From Tolypocladium sp. Sup5 PDA-1 (taxonomy: Eukaryota; Ascomycota; Sordariomycetes; Hypocreales; Ophiocordycipitaceae): 64,000 bases of DNA. The DNA lies in the NCBI GenBank assembly GCA_000750105.3, contig JPHH03000062.1:122144-186143 (forward strand). The letters are read 5' to 3'. A program made the translations under genes and the position numbers. Below, in pieces: positions 1 through 12,795 of the stretch (position 1 is its first letter; each line of letters starts with the position of its first letter). Under the pieces are notes generated by a model. The model did not search any database. It had not been told where the DNA came from and saw nothing but the letters and a program-made list of their open reading frames with translations.

Positions 1-45
1 CCGCAGGCAAACTCGCGGCGATTAAGTCGCACAAAAGTCGCACAA

Positions 46-3000
46 ATGGCGAACGTCGATGTGGTCCATTTGGCCTGCAATATCATGCAGCTCGCGAGCA
101 CTGCTCACGAGACCGTCAATATCTGCAAGGACATCTACCGAGGCTCATCTCCAGACGCCCAGTTCCTGGAGAATGCCCGGTCCCTGGCGGCCCTCTCTGC
201 TCAGGTGCAGATGCACAACCAGGCGCCGAAGCCGCAAACAGCGACCCAAAGGAGCCTCGCTGACCTCGCCAGCAAGTGCAACATTGCTGCCCGCGCGCTT
301 GAGGAGGAGGTTCAGTTCATCAATAGCCACCATGCCAAGGGGAATCTGGTGGCGACGCTGCGGGTTGCTGTGAAGACGAACTGGCGAAGGAGTCGTCTTG
401 AGAGACTTGAAAAGTCACTCCGCAACTATCAGACAACCTTGGAGTCTCATTTACTTGCACACGTGTGGTAAGCTACTCCTGTAGTCTCGTTGCGAAGGGA
501 GTATTACCGCGCTAACATCGACGTGACCTCCAGTAAGCAAAGTGACGCCATGGAGCTTCAGCAAGGTGAGGGATTCGAGAAGTTTGACAAAAGCCTTCAG
601 CTCTTCATCTCGAAGTATGCGTCTAGTCACTCCAGCATCTGCGATCTTATTAAAATCGGCGAGTCGTCGGTAAATGACCACACGAGCATGGAATCAGCGC
701 GAGCCGTGAATGCCATCAACGCACACGTCTCCACCGCAGAGGAATCTATCAAGGACCATGTAACAACAAAGGTCGAGAAAGTCGCCGAGAGGATCTTCCA
801 TACGACACATGAACTCGGCAAGCAAGCCGTGAGCGACAAGCAGCGAGAGCGCCTTCTGCAGAGCCTCAAGTTCCCGGCGATGAACGAGAGACCGAACGAT
901 CTGTCTGACTGTCATGAAGGTACATTTGGTTGGATTTTTAAAGAATACGAAGAGGGGGATTTTGTTAGCTGGATCTCAACTAACAGCGCCTCTGACGATG
1001 ATCGCGACAGCGTCTTCGATGAACTCATGGATGACGGAAGCTCTCAAGGTGTTGCAAGTCCAGCTTCAGACTACCAGAGGCGTGACGTGGATATAGACAC
1101 GTCATGGGATAACTTTAGCGACTGGCTCAAATCCGAAAGCAATATTTACTGGATCCATGGCAAGCCGGGCTCTGGAAAGAGTACGCTGGTCAAGTTCCTC
1201 GTGAACAGCCCACATACCACGGCGGCTCTGGACAGTTGGGCTACCAACACTCTTATCCTGTCACATTTTCTTTGGAAGCCCGGCACCCTGATGCAGAGAA
1301 ACATCAAGGGACTCCTGTGCTCCCTGCTTCATCAGCTCTTGTCTCATGACGCACGCATGCTGGACACCGTCTTGGCAGAGTTCAAGCCATTGGCCTCGAA
1401 AGACTCAGATACCGATTGGTCCGTCAAGGAGTTGAAGACAACATGTTTCACCGTTCTGGGAACATATCCATCACACCTGTGCATCTTCCTCGATGGGCTC
1501 GACGAAGTGTGTGAAGAAGACGGGCCAATCGCCTTGATGCGCCTTGTCAACGACCTCAGAGCCATTCCGAATCTCAAGATTTGCGCGTCCAGCAGGGCTG
1601 AAACGGCTCTGCTCGCGCGCCTGAGTGGCCACCAACAGCTCAGGCTACAGGACCTGACGGCGAGGGACATGCAAAAGTTTGCGCGCGACAGCCTGGGGCC
1701 CTTCTGGGGTGATCTTCAGACTTCGGCAAACGCACGAGAGGACATCATAGCGGGACTCAAGTACAAAGCTGAAGGCGTGTTTCTCTGGCTCCACCTCGCC
1801 GTCAGAAGTCTAATCAACGGCCTGGAGAATGGCGACAGTTACACGGAGCTTGCTCGGCGGCTCGAAGAACTGCCAAGCGAGTTGTCAAAGCTCTATTCCG
1901 ATATGTGGACCAGGCTGAACGGAAGCAGCAGGGCCTACCACGAAGCATCGGCTCGGTACTTTAATCTCTTAATTGACATAAGAAATCTGGACGAGAAGAT
2001 TCAGAGTATCACGGATGACAGCTTTTGGCACTCGCCATACCGGGACGGGAGCATCACCATGTTCGAGATGATGGTTGCCACGAGGCCGGAATATCAGAGC
2101 ACGCTCTTAACAGCGAAAATTGACTTGGACGGTTCAAAATTGGCTAGTCGGTGTATCGAGGCGCGAGATGCAGTCAAGGTTCGATGCGCTGGCCTTGTTG
2201 AAATAGCAATACCGCCCGACAAATCCATACCGCTACAAATGACTTGGAAGCTGTGGGACCATGAGCAGCACCAAAGTATATCTGTTCACCTCCAGTCGAG
2301 GACTCGATTCATCCACCGGACGGCCTACGACTTCTTGGCTGACACTGAGCAAGGTCGGCGTATCCGTTCATATGACTCCTCTTCAAAAGATGTGAGGTAC
2401 CTTCAACTCATCAAGGGCTTCTTGCTCCGAGGCAGAGTCATCCAAGGCTACAACTTCAACCGAATCACAAACGTTCTCCTCCCACTATCTTTCGTCAGGA
2501 GTCCAGACCTCCAAACCGACGTTCGAAGGATGCTGGCCATCTGCAGGGAATGGTACGAGCAGGGCTATCTGACCTGGGCTGGTCGCCGAGGTGTCCCTGT
2601 CCCTCACTTCTTGGGCGTGGCAGCCTTCCCCGAGTTCAAGGAGTTCGTTATATCAAGCGTAGCAGACGACCCAGACCCATCCGGCCTCGCCACGACTGTG
2701 TTGCGAGACCTGTCTTTCACGCAGGATTATATGCGAACGCTTCCAGGGCTCGATCAGCGTGAGAGAACCTGGTGCATCCTGAAGCCTTTGCTTTCACTGA
2801 ATGCGGATCCGAATGTGAGAGGATTCGCCTACAACGACAACCCAAACCAAGGATTGAATATAGAGGCGTTCATCTCTCCGTTTGGCAGTTTCGTGCAGCA
2901 GGCTTTGATGTCAAAGGACAACGGGGCGGTATGTGTGCGCATGTGTCTGTGGATTCTGGGGGAGCGAGACCTCAGATATGACCAGCGCATATCTCTAGGC

Positions 3001-3612
3001 ATATCGTTGGACGGTTTGAACAATATTCGGGTAGATACTGCCGCGAGCGTAGACTATTTCGGCTCCATGCAGCCTATCGCGGACCCCGAGAGGAGTCACA
3101 TGGTCAGCTTCATCCTGGAAGCAAACCTGGGGTACTTGGTTCAACTCCTGCTCAAGCGAATCGACAACGCTCGCGTGGCAGGGACGGATGTGACAGGGGA
3201 ACTCTGGTCCGCAGCCGCAAGAAGGAGGACGTCGACACAACAGTATGCGCGCGTCGTGTTCGTCGTCTGCCGAGAGGACAGCTCTATAGTCTTGTCACAA
3301 CACACACCCAGGAAGCGCTATCGTGTTTTTGACGATGCCGTTTCGCAGAGGATCTGGGAACTTTTCGAGCCCTGGGTATGCGGCGAGAGCTACCCTAAAA
3401 GACCGTGGGAGTGGCTGAAGGCGATGAATGTGCTTCGACGAGAGATTGGACGCGATGCAGTCTGTGGGTCGACAAGCTATGGTGAATACAACGGTTACAT
3501 GCGGGCATATCTCGCGGAGCAAGATTGCGATTACCGCGTGGTAGATGGCGACGAGTCGACTTGTGCTCTGAGCGAGACGGATGATGATTCGACAGATGCT
3601 TCGACCGATTAA
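46..3612 (+). CDS. NACHT-domain STAND (NLR-like) protein
   Basis: Exons 46-467 and 534-3612. The 66-nt intron starts GTAAGC, has a GCTAAC branch site and ends CAG, and the join keeps frame, giving about 1166 aa. The N-terminal ~140 residues resemble the helical N-terminal domain of fungal STAND proteins. A Walker A motif (GKPGSGKST, near residue 350) and a Walker B/DGLDEV motif (near 458) define a NACHT-type NTPase of the nephrocystin-3-like fungal class. A helical region follows. No clear ankyrin, WD or TPR repeats are visible at the C terminus, which ends in an acidic Ser/Thr/Asp tail. The family includes signal-sensing proteins of heterokaryon incompatibility and fungal innate immunity; a role here is inferred from family only. 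ATG 46 is the first good start and the promoter lies outside the window. Confidence 0.85.
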
Positions 3613-4999
3613 TGAGGCGGCACGAGCTGGTTGGATCATTGGGTGTCCGCATGGCATCGAAAGAGGATACGCCTCGCCTACTTTGGCTGAGGCTGACTGT
3701 ATAATAGAGGTCACTGGCCTTTGTAGTTGTCGAGCCGTCAAATAGCTAGTCGATTGCAGGGTAGGTTTGGTGGACTTGCGAGAGCATCTTCACCGCCGAC
3801 CCCCGACGCATGATGCCAGCAAATGCTCCAGCACCCGGGGACGGCATGACTGATCGATCTCTAGGTTCGGTGTCCAAGATGTATTAACTTCAGATGAAAC
3901 AGAGGACAGCACGAAGACGCGCGTTGGAGCGTTTCACCGACTCACCGTGCGCAAGGCGTGTACGGCAGTTGGAGGAGCTTTAGGGGGCAGACCGACGCCT
4001 CCGAGGATCAACAGGGCAGACTGACTCGCCCGCGCGCCGTGCACGGGAAGCACATCTGGAGGTTGACCAATACCGACGGATAGCGTTGCCGCGTGCCGAG
4101 ATGGACACAACTGGAGGCGGAAGCTTTGTTCGCCACTGTTGGCCGAGCGTGGCCGTTGTCGCCTCGTCTTCTCATCTCTCGATGTCGCCGTTTATGTCCG
4201 TACCCATGGATGCATTGGAAGACGACGATGGCCGAATGAACCAATGGTGAGGACACGACATCCATGGCCTCCGCTGAGACCGCCGCCGTCATTCCCAGCC
4301 AGACGGCGCCGTCGGCCCCAACTTCACCTTTATCTCAACCACGGGGCCTCTCCAGACCACTGGGATCGCACCAATTGCGGGAGCCAGACGCACTGGCAGA
4401 CGCACCGGGAGGCTGAGGTGGCGCGTCGTCCAGGAGGGTAGCAGTAGTGGCTGGCTCCTCATCGAGCGGCCTGTCAACCCACGTGGAGAGACGGCGGAGG
4501 CTGGCGTGGGTCGGAGATGCGGATGCAGATGTGACACAGAGGTGAGATCCAGAGGTGAGGTGAGTTGGATCCCCTAAGCGCACCCTCCCTCCACTCCCTG
4601 TCGGCTGCTGCCAGGGCCCCTAGCGCATGCGGTGAGCCACTAAAACCCCGCGCATCGGCCTTGTGGCCCAGCGAGGTGCTCCCACTGACGTTCGCCCGCA
4701 CTCCCCCCCGTCTCCGCCTGTGACCGACTCCCGGTGGCTCCCTGTTGCCGCATGTGCCCTCCACTGGCTTTGTTCCCTCCGCTGACGGCACTCCCCCATC
4801 CCCCCGTCCGCCACCGCCTCCAGCGCAGCCCCCCAACCAAACGTAACTTCCACTGCACAGCCCACATCCACGTATCTCCCATTTTTCCTCCTCCCACCCT
4901 GCCCTCTTCCATCACCAACACCACGCCTCCCACTGCCGCGAATTGATCCTCCCACGCATCCACGCACGCAGCCGCCCTGCCGCGCCAGATGTTTTCCTC
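3613..4999. other. Intergenic region, kcs1 upstream sequence
   Basis: No supported gene. The second half (about 4560-4990) is strongly C/T-rich on the plus strand, as in fungal core promoters and 5' leaders, and leads into the Kcs1-type gene. Long open frames on the opposite strand here are compositional. Confidence 0.6.
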
Positions 5000-7900
5000 A
5001 TGTCCAGCCCGCCCCCCGAGCCCGAAAATGCCGCACACCCTGCACCGGTAAGGCTCGCTGGCCCGACTCCGACGCAGGGCCAGACACACCCTGAGGCGTC
5101 TGCGCAGAGCGGCGGCGACGACGACGACAACGACCACGGCCCTGGCCCCCTGGCCCTGGCCGCCGGCACGACACCGCCTAGCCGCGCTAGAGAGCCAGAA
5201 CATAGCACCAGCAACGACGGCAGCGACGATATAAAGACTCGTGCCTCATCGTCGGGAGCGCCCCAACGGCAAGCTGGCCCATCATTGCTGACGCAGGCGT
5301 TGGCATCCGCTCGAGGCATCCCGTCGCCGAACCCGAACCCGAACCCAGCCACCGCACCGACGACATATCCAGACGGCGCCAACCGGCAGCAGCCGAAAAC
5401 CAAAACTCCCTCGTCGATTCCTCCCCAGACCGCGCGAGAAAAGCCAGCAGCGCCTCCTACACCCGCTCGGGATGAACCATCCAACGATGCCCAGCGCGCC
5501 GCTCCCCTGAAGCGAGGCACGTCGCAACCCGCTGCCATGGCCGCCTCCGCCACCATTCCGATAGCCACTACTACGATTTCTGGGCGCGAGGCCGCCAGCG
5601 GTCCGTCGTCGTACAACCAGACCGTCTTGATGCATGCTAGAGACATGCTCATGGAGCACCGCGACTTCCTCGACAGAGCCAAGGGCAGGGCGTCCACGTC
5701 TCTCGAGCTGGACCGGTCGGCCAGCGAACTGTTCAAGACTCGCGCCTTTTCACACTCCACAAGCCCCGACGAGTCGACTACCCCCACCCAGACACGCCAC
5801 CTCGACACCACAATGCCTCTGCGCACTCAACTGCCGCACGACGCTTCCAGAGAGCCGTCGCCATCGTACGACCCCCGGACGCTGGAGCATGCGCTGGCCA
5901 TGGGACCAGAAAAGAACGAAAAGGTCTGGTCCATCGGTTCAGGGGAAGGCGAAGGAGAGGATGGCCTGGTTGAACAGTCGGTCGCCGAGGCCATGGCTGG
6001 AGTCGAGCCCAACGCACGAAGTCGCAAGGCCAGCTACAGCCTGCGCTTCTTCAAGGAAGGCCTGCCTCCCGATGACAAGGGGCGCCGCAGAGATGCCAAG
6101 CCTGGCTCCCGCGAGAAACTGACCACGACCCTGGAGGACGCAGGCGCCAAGGCACGGAGTGACTCCCTCGACGGGTCGTACGCGGCGGAGTCAAACCCAC
6201 CCAAAGTGGGCGAGGTGCAGCTTCTTCCGACGCCGACGGCGGACATCCAACCAGCTCGCGCCAGTTCACACGAGACGGATTACTTCAACGTGCAATCCGG
6301 TGACGCCATCAGTATCACGGCTTCACCATCGCGGACTCCGCAGCCGAAGCCTGCAGGTCATGAGGAAGACGCCAAACCGATTCCGCCACGAGAAGTGGGG
6401 CCGGGCCCGGCAGCCGAAGCCGACCAAGATGTGGAGGGGGCACCGAAGCGGTCACCTGACAGCACCCCGACCCGAGAGCTGCTCAGCGGCTCAGATGCCG
6501 ACGGCGATGCAGACGTCGAGGCAGACGCAGACGAGTCTGGCGAGGAGAAGATCTCGTCTGCCGTCTTCCTGCCTCATCAGGAGATGCCAGAGGCCCGCGT
6601 GAGCACGGGTGAAGGCGTTGGCTCTGTCCACACGCCACGGCCACGGTCGCTGTCCCAGAGTAAGACACATCCGTGGCTAGTCAAGGCTGATGAACCCGAG
6701 CCCGAGCCCGAGGTCCATGACAAGGATGAACCAGTCCCTGATCTATCCCACTTTCGGTCCCGTGAGGCCCTGGTGTCACGCAACGGCGATTTATCGCCGG
6801 AAAAGCCGGATGAGTGCGCGATTGAAGACGAGTTCGAGGTCAAGGCACACATTACCCCCAAGCCGCCGCAGACTGTGACGCAATACGAAGACCATGTGCA
6901 TAAGCACCAGCACCATCCTCGAGAACCACTTGAAGCCATCGAGCTCATCCCATACAAGCATCAGGTCGGGGGACACACAACCCTGTGGCGCTTCTCTCGC
7001 AGGGCCGTCTGCAAGCAACTCAACAATAGGGAAAATGAGTTTTACGAGACGATTGAGAGATACCACCGTGACTTGCTCCCCTTTCTGCCTCGGTACGTTG
7101 TCTCCGGGGCGCGAGCAATTTCCAATGCTTTGTTTCATGTCCGGCAGTACTTCCTTCGCAGGCGTGGATATGCGGCTAACTTTCGTTCCAAGATATATCG
7201 GTGTTTTGAACGTGACATTCCAAAGGCACTCTCGCAGGAAAAGCACCGCCAAAAGGGAAGACGCCGCTCCGGCTGAGCGCAAACGGGTCCAGGACGAAGC
7301 TAAGAGAGGCGAGAAGGCGAATGGCCACGATTCAGCCAGAGCCGAGGGGGACCGACTCTCTCACGCAGCTATCCCCACAAGGATCGTCAGCCAATCCCTG
7401 GCCAACGCCCATATACAAATACCGACGGTGACGTTTGACGACAACAAACACATCCTCCCTCGCAATCTTCTTCAGCCAACGCCGCCGCCAGAATTCTTCC
7501 GGCACCGAAGCTTCTCTTCCTCCAAGGTCCACCAAACCTCGGCGGCTGCACCGCAATCTCGTCCGCCACTGGACGAGCGGCCCAACAGCTGGGGAGCGAC
7601 GACGATCAACAAGCGATTGCGCAACGAAGTGTTCAATGACGCATTCTTGAAGCAGCCGGTCGAGGTACAGAAGCACCGACGGCCACACCAGCGTTCTATT
7701 CCTCGGCCAACACTTCAGCGGCTGCTGCGGCCGACGACCTCGGACCCAAATCTGTTTTACGGCATCGAAGGGCCAGAAGTGGCGGCGCAGAACGGAGATG
7801 CCTCCACGTCTCAGTCACCACCACCGCGCTTGCAAGCCGACTCCCTGAGCGATACGGCGTCCGACGCGGGTCTATTGCGGGTCGGGCCAGATGAGTCCGA

Positions 7901-9134
7901 TGGCCCAGTCAAGGATATCACAGGAACGAGCGCGCCGGAGCCCGAGATACTGAAGGCAAACGTTATAGGAGCCAAGAAGAAGCGCAGGTTTTCTGCGGGT
8001 GGCCTTCGACGGAGACCAGAAGACGTGCGCGAGTCCCGAGGCAATCTCAAGTACTTTGAGGAAGCCGACGATGCAGATTACAAAGCGGAGCACGACACTC
8101 CGGCAACCTCGACTTCCAGCAAGCTGGATGCTGAGAACGGCGATGCAAGCATGGCGGTAGGCACGGCTGAACAAGCGACTGGGCCAATCGACATTGCACC
8201 ATCAACCGGCGGCTCCACTGTGCCGTCAGAGCTCCCCAGCCCAACAGTCGAGTTTAAGAAGATCCCGCGGCCCATCAATCCAAAAGAAGCCAAGAAGGAA
8301 GCCAATAGTCTGCGGGATCGGGTTGAATACTTCTTGCTCATGGAAGATCTGACGGCCGGTATGAGACGTCCATGCATGATGGACCTCAAAATGGGCACTC
8401 GTCAGTACGGTGTCGAGGCCACTCCGAAGAAGCAAAATTCCCAGCAGGAGAAGTGCAGGAAAACCACATCTGCGGAGCTAGGCGTACGCATCTGTGGACT
8501 GCAGGTCTGGAACGCACATACTCAGAGCTATGAGTTCCAAGACAAGTACTTTGGTCGGCGGGTCAAGGCGGGCCAAGAATTTCAGGACGCATTGCAGAAA
8601 TTCCTGTACAACGGCGTGGAGCTAGACAGCGTACTTCGGCACATACCCGTAGTCTTGAAGAAGCTCGCACAGCTCGAACAGATCATTCGTGGTTTGCGCG
8701 GCTACCGCTTCTACGCCGCCAGCCTTCTCATGTTCTACGACGGGGATGCGTCCGGCGAGGGCGGGTACGACACAATGTACGATTCTACCACTGATGTCGC
8801 AACGGATACGGAAGAGACATCGCGGAACAAGAGGAAGAATCGTCGAGAAATCGATTTCAAGATGGCGGACTTTGCCAACAGCCTCACGCCGCTGGACAAG
8901 GTGGACGACAAGCCGTGCCCGCCGCAGCATCCAGACGAACCGGATGGTGGGTTTCTCAAGGGCCTGCGAAGCCTGCGGCGATACTTTTTACAAATCCAGC
9001 GCGACATCCGCTCAGAGCTAGACCTAGGGCCTCGTGGAGTCCGCGGGCCCCGTGCCAGGTTCCCCGGCCAGATGGGTGGAAGTGCCGATCTCCTCGACGA
9101 TGACGAAGACGACGAGGGCCAGATCAGCATATGA
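5000..9134 (+). CDS. kcs1: Inositol hexakisphosphate kinase (Kcs1 family)
   Basis: Exons 5000-7092 and 7193-9134. The 100-nt intron has GTACGT, a GCTAAC branch site and AAG, and the join reads RYIGVLNVTF, giving about 1344 aa. The long N-terminal half is low-complexity (Pro/Ser/Glu rich, with an NP dipeptide run near residue 110). The C-terminal half carries the IPK catalytic core: the PCMMDLKMG motif (PxxxDxKxG signature) near residue 1090, SLLMFYDGD, and a DFKMADFANS segment matching the metal-binding DFA(H)S element. The enzyme makes inositol pyrophosphates (5-InsP7) from InsP6, affecting phosphate sensing, vacuoles and stress responses. An in-frame TTG-initiated extension to 4943 has no ATG, so ATG 5000 is preferred. 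The protein ends in an acidic tail. Confidence 0.93.
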
Positions 9135-10130
9135 TTTGACCCGTTTTGAGGCAAGACTGCGTCGGGATGCATGGTTCACCTGAGACTCTCCGCGTCCCGC
9201 TTTCTAAGTTGCAAGAGAAGCTTATATTTTTTCCAACGACTCACTTCCGAACGCATGAGGCTGAAACCTGCCTGGACGGCATTCGAGTGAGTTTTTATAA
9301 TGTGTGGCATGACCTTTTCGAACATTCCCCCATCATCGACCAAGGCGTACAGAGCACGCCTGAAGAGATTATCACTACGGTGGACCTGATTTACTCGGCG
9401 TTGTGTTCAACACTCCTTGTTTTCGTCGTTCGTGTATCTCGCAGGACTAGGTGTTTTGGGGGGCTCAAGGACTTAAGGCGTTGCAAGCGCGGACAAAACA
9501 AAGGATCAGATTGGCTGCGGATGTTCGAGGAACTGTATGTACTGCTGCTGTCAAGGTAATGGGCGTGATACGGATAGGAATAGGGGGGATCTGGTGGCCA
9601 ACGGATTTTCGGGCCCGGGGGCTTTTAGAAGAATGTGCTAGAGAAAAAACAACACCAGTAGACAGAAGGATCAAAATGCAATCGACTCCCGCCCAGGTGT
9701 GGCTTGGAGGCATGACGAGGCGTGCCCTTTCATTTATGGTGAACGGGAACGGCGTGGAGTGATCGGAACGAGGCGGCCAGTGGACATCGGATCCGAGGTG
9801 GTTTGGCAGCTTTGGCGCTGTGCAGGTGCCGAGCTTTATGGCCTTGAGTTCTAAATGAGAGTCATGCATGCATGCATCATGAACCGAGACAGGATGACGT
9901 TACATATGTATACATGTCGTCTGAAGCCAGCGTTATTCATGAAAGAAGGGATGAACATGCACCTGCAATCGCCGCTTTCCTACCTCAGTGCTTCATTTGG
10001 TGAACTAAGATGCTGGGACGGGAGAACGAGACTCTGCAGCCGGCCGTGGGGAGACCAGGCGGAAGACTTGCAGAGTAATTCCCGCCAGAAAGGTTGCTCC
10101 GAGTGCAGGCAGGCTGCCAAGGGCTGGGTA
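9135..10130. other. Intergenic region
   Basis: The 3' flank of kcs1 and distal upstream sequence of the Rho-like locus. Short open frames here lack codon-like structure or recognisable motifs, and I see no RNA gene. Confidence 0.5.
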
Positions 10131-10251
10131 GGGTCAGTAGGTTGACAGGCTGATTAGAATCAGTAACTCGAGAACTGATTCGTATCAGCAAGTTGACAGC
10201 TCGAATCAGTAACTTGACAGCTAATTACCTAGAATCACTAAGTTGGCCAGC
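10131..10251 (+). repeat. Five degenerate ~19-bp repeats upstream of the Rho-like gene
   Basis: Units start near 10131, 10157, 10182, 10203 and 10232 and follow the consensus aatcagtaasttgacagc, with 21-29 nt spacing. They lie about 110-230 bp upstream of a TATA-like sequence (TATAAA near 10363) and 400-520 bp upstream of the start codon at 10651. The arrangement could be a multi-site regulatory element or a decayed tandem repeat. Confidence 0.6.
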
Positions 10252-10650
10252 TGTGTGCAAATTGGCTGATTGGTCGAGAAAAATAGAGCAAGTAAAAAAA
10301 CAGGGAAATGGAAATAGAAAGATGTCGAACCATGGGGGTGATTGTGAACAGCTGCGCACGCCTATAAATTCCCACCTGACAGCCACCCGCGTAAACAACT
10401 TCCCCCCAACACACGCCTCTTCTCGCGCCTCAACCCGCGAAGGAGGATACCCTTTCCTTTGTACTGCAGGCTGTTTGCATCAACCCTTCATGGCTCCCCT
10501 TCGCGCGTGCATCCAACGCTTCATCAAGATCAACGTTGTCGTCACTGTTGTCCTCATTTGGCTGTTCAACGGCCTTGGCTTCCGAATCCGAGCCATCCTG
10601 CACGAGAACAACCCTTTGCAATTCCCCTAGGTTTTCGTTCCGTCGCCAAG

Positions 10651-12012
10651 ATGAGCAACCAACGTTCGAGCATCATTGACTGGGCCATGGGCGTGCCGAC
10701 CAGGGACGAGCGCGAGGACCCCTTCCAGGGCGACGGTTTCCTGCCGCGACGTGCCGCAGCTGGCGACGTGAGTTGAGCCTCTTTGACCACTTCATTTGTG
10801 AAACGAAGCAGCCCTCATGCCAACTCCTTCAGGCCATCGAGGAAGCACCCGAGGAGGGTTCCGATTTCGAGTTCGTCGATCAGCCCGAGGGTGATGCCCA
10901 GGATGAGCAGGCCGTGGACTACCCAGCGGACCTGCCCCCTCGCCCACCCGGCCGCAGGAGCTGGTTCCGCACCGGTACACCCTTGCTTGGGTCGTCCAGC
11001 TCCTCTCAGCAGAGACCCTCGCGCCCCTCGACTGCTCTCGAAGTTCGTCATAAGTCCAAGAAACGCAAACTTTCCAGATTCCTTGGCTTATTCAATCGCA
11101 AACGAAAGGCGAGAAATGAGCCCCGCCCCTTGCCACACGCAGTTATCCAGGCTCTCATGAAGCCAATCGCCCTCAACTTCCTCTTCATCGGAAGCAAGGG
11201 GTCGGGCCAGACCTCTCTGCTCTTGTGGGACAACCCTGACCAGCTTTTGGTGACCATCCGTGGCTAACCGTGGCTCATCGCTGTAGTCGGTCCTCCAATG
11301 GCTACTTCCCTGATGTAAGATCCCCCGGTGAACCCAACAGTGACGTGAACTGGAGGCTGACGGCGGGAAACAGGCGGGGGCCATGGCTCGACCGACGTAT
11401 GACCAATTTCCGCGCCCAAGCGTCTTCCAAGGGAAAAAGGTGGTTGCCGAGTCCTAGGACAGCTCTGGCGCACCGGATCTCAATACCGTGGAGCGACTCT
11501 CGTGCCTGCCCTGGCACGGCATTTTCCTCTGCTTTGATGTGCACACGAAGCTCTCGCTGCGCGCCATCATCCAGTGGGTGAGTATCTTTGCCGTCCTCTC
11601 TCTGCATGACATATGTGCTCCAGTAGCCTGACAGTGCTGGACAGTGGCGTCACGCCAAAAGCCGTGGCTTTGCCATGACTTACCAGGACTGGGATCCGCT
11701 CATCTACGTGGTCGGCCTGAAGAGGGACCTTCGTCTCAACATCCCGCGTGGATATACCGAGAGAGACTTCGTGGACCGTGAGGAGGTTCGTCGCCGAATC
11801 CCCTGCCACGAGGCAGCTCGCTTGCGAAACGCGAGACTAACACTGGCCAGGCCAAGGCGGAAGCCACCAGCATCAACGCCGATCGCTACCACGAGTGCTC
11901 AGCCAAGACGAGCGACGGTATGAACGCCCTCTTCGATGGCGCCGCGAACGAGGCGGCCAGTCGAGTTATGCGGCGAAGGAACAGAAATATCCTGGGGGTG
12001 GACCAGGAGTAG
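10651..12012 (+). pseudogene. Divergent Rho-like small GTPase with in-frame stop
   Basis: Exons by splice signals: 10651-10767, 10833-11224, 11287-11314, 11374-11577, 11645-11785, 11851-12012; all joins keep frame (348 codons). An N-terminal extension of about 160 residues, acidic then basic, precedes a Ras/Rho G domain: G1 GSKGSGQTS (Gln at the usual Lys), effector-like YDQFPRPSVF, a DSSG G3 motif, LKRD at G4 and SAK at G5. Codon 207 is TAG (11455-11457), exactly where Rho proteins have the Trp of the WD pair before G3, so a single TGG-to-TAG change is the simplest explanation. No intron can remove it in frame. All splice sites beyond it look intact and the family resemblance continues to the end, so loss is recent, or the base call is wrong. 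There is no C-terminal CAAX box. Even unbroken, it may be an atypical GTPase. Confidence 0.7.
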
Positions 12013-12795
12013 AAGGCCGATCGGAGCTGGAGGCCGGGGGGTGGTTGCTAGGAAGTTTGCTCGTTGTAACGTTCGGGGAAAGTGATGCGCTCGAGGACCA
12101 CTGGTCCTTGTCTTGTACGCTTGCTGGCTTGTCAGGCAGTGTGGTCGGGCTGCCTTAACAGTTTGCACGGTTAATAGGCCGAGGGCCGGAGAGGAGAGTG
12201 ATTGAATTGAGGATCAAACGGGAGGCATTTGGCCAAGATATTGTGCCTGAAGCCGTTTGGACGTGGCAGTGCTCGGCAAGCGAAGCTGCTTGCCCAAGTA
12301 ACCATCTCCGCGAACTACATTGCGTGTTCTGAGCTCAGCCTCCGGCTTTGCGTGAACATCATGGTGCTGTGTCGATGTGTTGGTGTGAGGTTCGACGTTG
12401 GAAACAGGTGGCGCCTCCTACCCTGGACCTTCCAAGTTGTCAAGAACACGTGCTCCTTCCTCACCTCGCAACAGCCAGCGAGCAGAGCATTTGCATGCCT
12501 TTTCATGCGAACAGTTTCCATCTTATTTTGCATTTACAATCTTATTGGCCTGTGTGTTTGAGAGACAGGGTGTGTTGCGCCTGCGTGGGAATACTGTGTG
12601 AAGGCTGGCGAGACATCTCCACCTGTCCTCGGCTGCGTTCCTCCGAATATAACACACCACCCGCACTTCCGACAAGCTGCGACAGCAACTTTAAGAACGC
12701 CAGCAACCTTGATCTCATCGCTCTTTCACAACGGCCTTCGCATTTAGCGTCAAAGGACCGTCCATTCAACTGATACCGCTGTCGCTGGGACCGCC
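12013..12795. other. Intergenic region
   Basis: The 3' flank of the Rho-like locus and promoter of the Alg14 gene. Short open frames on both strands show no recognisable domain. Confidence 0.5.

Noticed and set aside
11397..11457. Alternative intron (GTATGA..CCTAG) that would remove the TAG in the Rho-like gene
   Set aside because: Its length is not a multiple of three, it lacks a branch site at a sensible distance, and it would delete the conserved effector region and shift the frame.
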